From Acidobacteriota bacterium (GTDB lineage: Bacteria; Acidobacteriota; Vicinamibacteria; Vicinamibacterales; Fen-181): 7,054 nt of DNA. Within the stretch, counting starts at the first letter, position 1, and every line of letters starts with the position of its first letter. Where the stretch lies: the NCBI GenBank assembly GCA_021779795.1, contig JAJXZZ010000167.1:1-7054 (forward strand), in the 5' to 3' direction. The notes under the pieces were generated by a model. That model was given only the letters and a program-made list of their open reading frames with translations, searched no databases and was not told the DNA's origin. Below, in pieces: positions 4,887 to 7,054 of this stretch. The position numbers were made by a program, and so were the translations under genes.

Positions 4887-5393
4887 ATGAAACATTACCA
4901 ACTCCTCGTACTCGTGAGCGTCGTCGCAGCATTCGGGTGTGCGCAGACGAAGGTCTACACACCGCAGGTTACTCCGACGCGTGTCGAGCTTAGCGGACTA
5001 CCCGCGAGCATTGTTACCGTGGAGATCAACGACTTGCGCGCGGAGAAGAACCACAGCGATGCATTGGCTGCGGTTCTGAGGTCACAAGTCGAAAGTGCGT
5101 TGACACGTAGTCCGGCTCCTGAGGGTGCGACGCGGCACAGGCTTGTAATCGACGTGGTAGAGCATCGGTCCTACTTCACTTCGGGGACCTGGAACGCGTC
5201 CACCCGGCTTCGCGCGCGTCTTATAAGGTCAGACGGAAGCCTGCGGGGTCAGTGGGAGGGTTCAGGGTCCGGCAGGAGATCGAATATGTGGGGATACCAC
5301 GACGCCAAGGCTGTGTCTCAGGATGCGTATAATAACGCTGTCTCTGACCTGCTATCGGCGCTCACCGCGGCCAGCATTGTCGGGCAGGACTGA
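4887..5393 (+). CDS. Small predicted lipoprotein, possibly YajG-like
   Basis: 168-residue protein with a lysine-containing N-terminus and hydrophobic stretch (MKHYQLLVLVSVVAAFGC) ending at Cys18, so probably a lipoprotein; the lipobox is imperfect (AFGC, Phe at -2). I chose the ATG at 4887 and not 4881 because GGGAG (4876-4880) touches the first ATG but is six bases from the second. The mature part has alternating beta-strand and helix character (IVTVEINDLRAEK, LRSQVESAL, HRLVIDVVEHRSYF, LRARLIRSDGSLRGQWEGSG, AYNNAVSDLLSAL), reminiscent of YajG-type or transport-auxiliary lipoproteins; this is a guess from pattern only. Codon use looks less GC-biased than the neighbours (for example GCGTATAATAACGCTGTC), which may indicate separate acquisition. 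Repeat copy 4 starts 22 bases after the stop codon. Confidence 0.72.
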   Translation: MKHYQLLVLVSVVAAFGCAQTKVYTPQVTPTRVELSGLPASIVTVEINDLRAEKNHSDALAAVLRSQVESALTRSPAPEGATRHRLVIDVVEHRSYFTSGTWNASTRLRARLIRSDGSLRGQWEGSGSGRRSNMWGYHDAKAVSQDAYNNAVSDLLSALTAASIVGQD

Positions 5394-5415
5394 GACCAAG
5401 ACTCCTCGTGCAGAA

Positions 5416-5640
5416 GACAATAGGCCGCATTAGCAGGTTCCGGCGACGCGCGGGCTCCCGGCGCGCAACAGGGCGCAACATAACGCCCGTTCTCAGACTC
5501 TGGAGACGCGCGCTGGCGGCACCGCCACCCCTCGACGCTTCGGCGGGCTCAGGGTCGGCCTGAGGCCCTCGAAGGGCGACGTCGCTCGGGGTGGCCCTGA
5601 GCGGAGTCGAAGGGCCAACCGCCGCGGCACTCTCACACAG
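5416..5640 (+). repeat. Dispersed composite repeat, copy 4 (full length, 225 bases)
   Basis: The best complete copy. It starts GACAATAGGCCGCATTAGCA, contains the GCGCGC-AACA stem with one arm changed (GGGCGC), TTCTCAGACTCTGGAGACG, CTGGCGGCACCGCC, the nested palindrome (hairpin about 5536-5614) and the tail ACCGCCGCGGCACTCTCACACAG. From about 5440 to the end it is almost identical to copy 1, including the nested element. Past the right end, 5641-5895 holds no gene I can support. Confidence 0.92.
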
Positions 5641-5895
5641 CGCGTATCATCGCGTCGCGCGGCAAGAAGGCAAGCGCGGTCCGGTCCGGTGCCCACACGT
5701 CCGCCGTTCCCAGGGGAGACGGCCGGGTCGGACGCTCTTCAACACGGATCGTCATAATCCGGCGCGGGTTCTCGGTCGTAGGCCGGGCCGGGCGCGTCGT
5801 CTTGCGCCAGGCCCTCGTCGCCGGCCGCAAGAAGCGGCCCTTCGACTGGCCCAGGGCCGTCCCGAGCACCGTCGAGGGGCGGCGGGGCCCTCACC

Positions 5896-6090
5896 GACGA
5901 CCGCCGCCCGCCAGGCCGCGCGGGGCGCCAGCACCCCGTAGTACAAGACGAGATTGACGCGCGGCCGCGGCGTGATCGCGGCGAGCCGTTCCAGAAGCTC
6001 CGTCGGCTCGAACAGGATGTCGGTCGTCCCGTCGCTCCAGCGGTACCGCAGGCGCAGCCGCACCGGGCCGTCGGGCGTCACCTTCGGCCG
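5896..6090 (-). pseudogene. IS91-family transposase remnant (Y2 transposase type)
   Basis: The minus frame reads RLRYRWSDGTTDILFEPTEL, then LERLAAITPRPRVNLVLYYG and VLAPRAAWRAAVV. This matches the region towards the C-terminus of IS91/IS801-type rolling-circle transposases (WxDGTTxxxxEPLELIERLAALVPPPRxxLxRYHGVLAP). The N-terminal catalytic region with the HUH and tyrosine motifs is missing; upstream it runs into the 5' region of the DUF481 gene. Beyond AAVV the frame loses recognisable similarity, including the CPxCGG zinc-binding end found in full-length members. A non-functional relic. Confidence 0.8.
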
Positions 6091-6154
6091 CTCCTCGGCC
6101 TCCGCTGGCCGCACTCTCATGGGGAGCGTAGAATCGGCCGGAGGAGGACGAGTC

Positions 6155-6904
6155 ATGCGCTACCAGATGCTCGCGTGGCTGCTCGTCGGCGCCGGCGTGT
6201 ACGGTTCCCCTGCCATGGCGCAGCCGCCGGCCGCGCCTCCGCCCCCGCCGCCTGCGCTCACCGGGAATGTCAGCGCCGGCGTCGCGATCACCAGCGGGAA
6301 CAGCGACACGACGAATTTCAACGGCAGTTATGAAGTGAAGTTCGATCCGAAGACCCGCAACGTGGTGAAGAGCGACGGGTTGTTCCTCTACAGCAAGGCC
6401 AACGGCACACTGTCGGGCGAGCAGTACGCGCTGAAGGTTCGAGACGAATACTCGGTCAACGCCCGCACGTTCCTCTTCGGCGAGGTCCGGTACCTGCACG
6501 ACCGGTTCAAGGGCATCAGCTACCTGATCTCACCGACCGTCGGCGTCGGCTACAAGGTCGTGGACGAGACGGACACCTCGCTGGCGATCTCGGCCGGCGT
6601 TGGCGCCGTGTCGGAGAAGGATTACGGCCTCGACCTGCAGACCTCCGGCGCGGTGAGCTTCGAGGAGAAGCTGTCGCGCAAGCTCTCCTCGTCGGCGACC
6701 GCCGGGCAGTCGTTCGCGGCGCTCTGGCACATGGAGGACTTCGGCGACGGTCTGTATCTCTTCGGCGTGAACCTGACGGCAGCGCTCTCGGCGAGGCTGC
6801 AGTTGAAGGTGGAACTGCTCGACACCTACAAGACCCGTCCGCCGCTGCCGACGCTCAAGAGCAACGACGTGGCGTTCCTGACGGGCATCGTCTACAAGTT
6901 CTAG
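6155..6904 (+). CDS. DUF481-family outer-membrane beta-barrel protein
   Basis: 249-residue predicted outer-membrane protein. A Sec signal peptide (MRYQMLAWLLVGAGVYGSPA) ends in the signal peptidase I site AMA before Gln23. A proline-rich linker (PPAAPPPPPPA) follows, then amphipathic strands typical of DUF481 (YdiY-like) proteins, beginning GNVSAGVAITSGNSDTTNFN and ending in LTGIVYKF with the C-terminal Phe expected for barrel assembly. The frame is open well upstream of 6155, but GAGGAGG at 6141-6147, seven bases before the ATG at 6155, and the signal peptide fix the start. The function of the family is unknown. The gene is monocistronic here; its 5' flank abuts an IS91 relic and repeat copy 5 begins 30 bases after its stop. 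CGGGA and TCCCG in the gap could form a weak hairpin, but no T tract follows, so I do not call a terminator. Confidence 0.88.
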   Translation: MRYQMLAWLLVGAGVYGSPAMAQPPAAPPPPPPALTGNVSAGVAITSGNSDTTNFNGSYEVKFDPKTRNVVKSDGLFLYSKANGTLSGEQYALKVRDEYSVNARTFLFGEVRYLHDRFKGISYLISPTVGVGYKVVDETDTSLAISAGVGAVSEKDYGLDLQTSGAVSFEEKLSRKLSSSATAGQSFAALWHMEDFGDGLYLFGVNLTAALSARLQLKVELLDTYKTRPPLPTLKSNDVAFLTGIVYKF

Positions 6905-6934
6905 ACGGGATTGTGCCATTCGTCCCGATCCCGA

Positions 6935-7054
6935 GACAATCGGCCGCATGAGCGGTCTGCGGCGGCGCGCGGGCCACGGGCGGTGAACAGAATGCCCTTT
7001 GCCAGACGCTGGCGACCGGGGCAGGCGGCACCGCCACCCCTCGACCCTTCGGCG
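6935..7054 (+). repeat. Dispersed repeat, copy 5 (most diverged, cut by window end)
   Basis: Begins GACAATCGGCCGCATGAGCG and keeps the order of landmarks: GCGCGCGGGC, a GAACAGAATGCCC segment, CCAGACGCTGGCGAC, GGCGGCACCGCC, then the start of the nested element CCCCTCGACCCTTCGGCG at the window edge. It lacks the GCGCGC-AACA-GCGCGC stem and has many substitutions in the left part, so it is an older or different subfamily member. Confidence 0.8.

Noticed and set aside
5633..5869. Minus-strand 78-codon frame to the right of repeat copy 4
   Set aside because: No family motif recognised, no ribosome binding site, and it overlaps other equally open frames; left as unassigned sequence.
944..7054. CRISPR array
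   Set aside because: Copies are far too long and too widely and unevenly spaced, with genes in between, and no cas genes are seen.

Overview
The window is a high-GC bacterial chromosome segment. Its gene content (a family S9A prolyl oligopeptidase, a DUF481 outer-membrane protein with signal peptide, a ferredoxin-thioredoxin-reductase-like protein in a heterotroph-type setting) and its intergenic runs of GGATTC-type repeats suggest a diderm soil bacterium. Acidobacteriota, possibly Vicinamibacteria, is my best guess; this is inference from general resemblance, and there is no rRNA or other marker to confirm it.

Layout. 1-825 (+) is the 3' part of a prolyl oligopeptidase gene. 827-943 is a degenerate GGATTC-type repeat tract, followed by the first copy (944-1162) of a dispersed repeat. 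1213-2536 (-) is a compact four-gene redox operon, transcribed in the order Rieske protein, glutaredoxin, FTR catalytic-chain-like protein, second Rieske protein. Upstream on the same strand (2650-3508) are remains of a 3-oxoacid CoA-transferase: a beta subunit with a one-base frameshift and only the last 56 codons of the alpha subunit, cut off exactly where repeat copy 2 (3509-3635) starts. 3670-4236 (-) is a YdeI/OmdA-family protein, translationally coupled to the C-terminal 106 codons of a class I/II aminotransferase, cut off exactly at repeat copy 3 (4556-4621). On the other side of copy 3 is a + strand scrap that looks like the last 33 codons of a tyrosine recombinase. 4887-5393 (+) is a small predicted lipoprotein with less GC-rich sequence, followed by copy 4 (5416-5640). 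5896-6090 (-) is an IS91-type transposase remnant. 6155-6904 (+) is an intact DUF481 outer-membrane protein, followed by copy 5 (6935 to the window end).

Two things stand out. First, the repeat has five copies in 7 kb, all in the same orientation. Each lies either just after the 3' end of a + strand gene or exactly at a point where a gene is cut, so it marks the joints between unrelated DNA blocks. A second palindromic element is nested in it, and copy 2 lacks that element, giving an apparent empty site. Second, the Rieske-Grx-FTR-Rieske operon has no visible FTR variable subunit and no thioredoxin, and reads like a self-contained electron relay to a glutaredoxin. The rest is ordinary housekeeping or decayed sequence.
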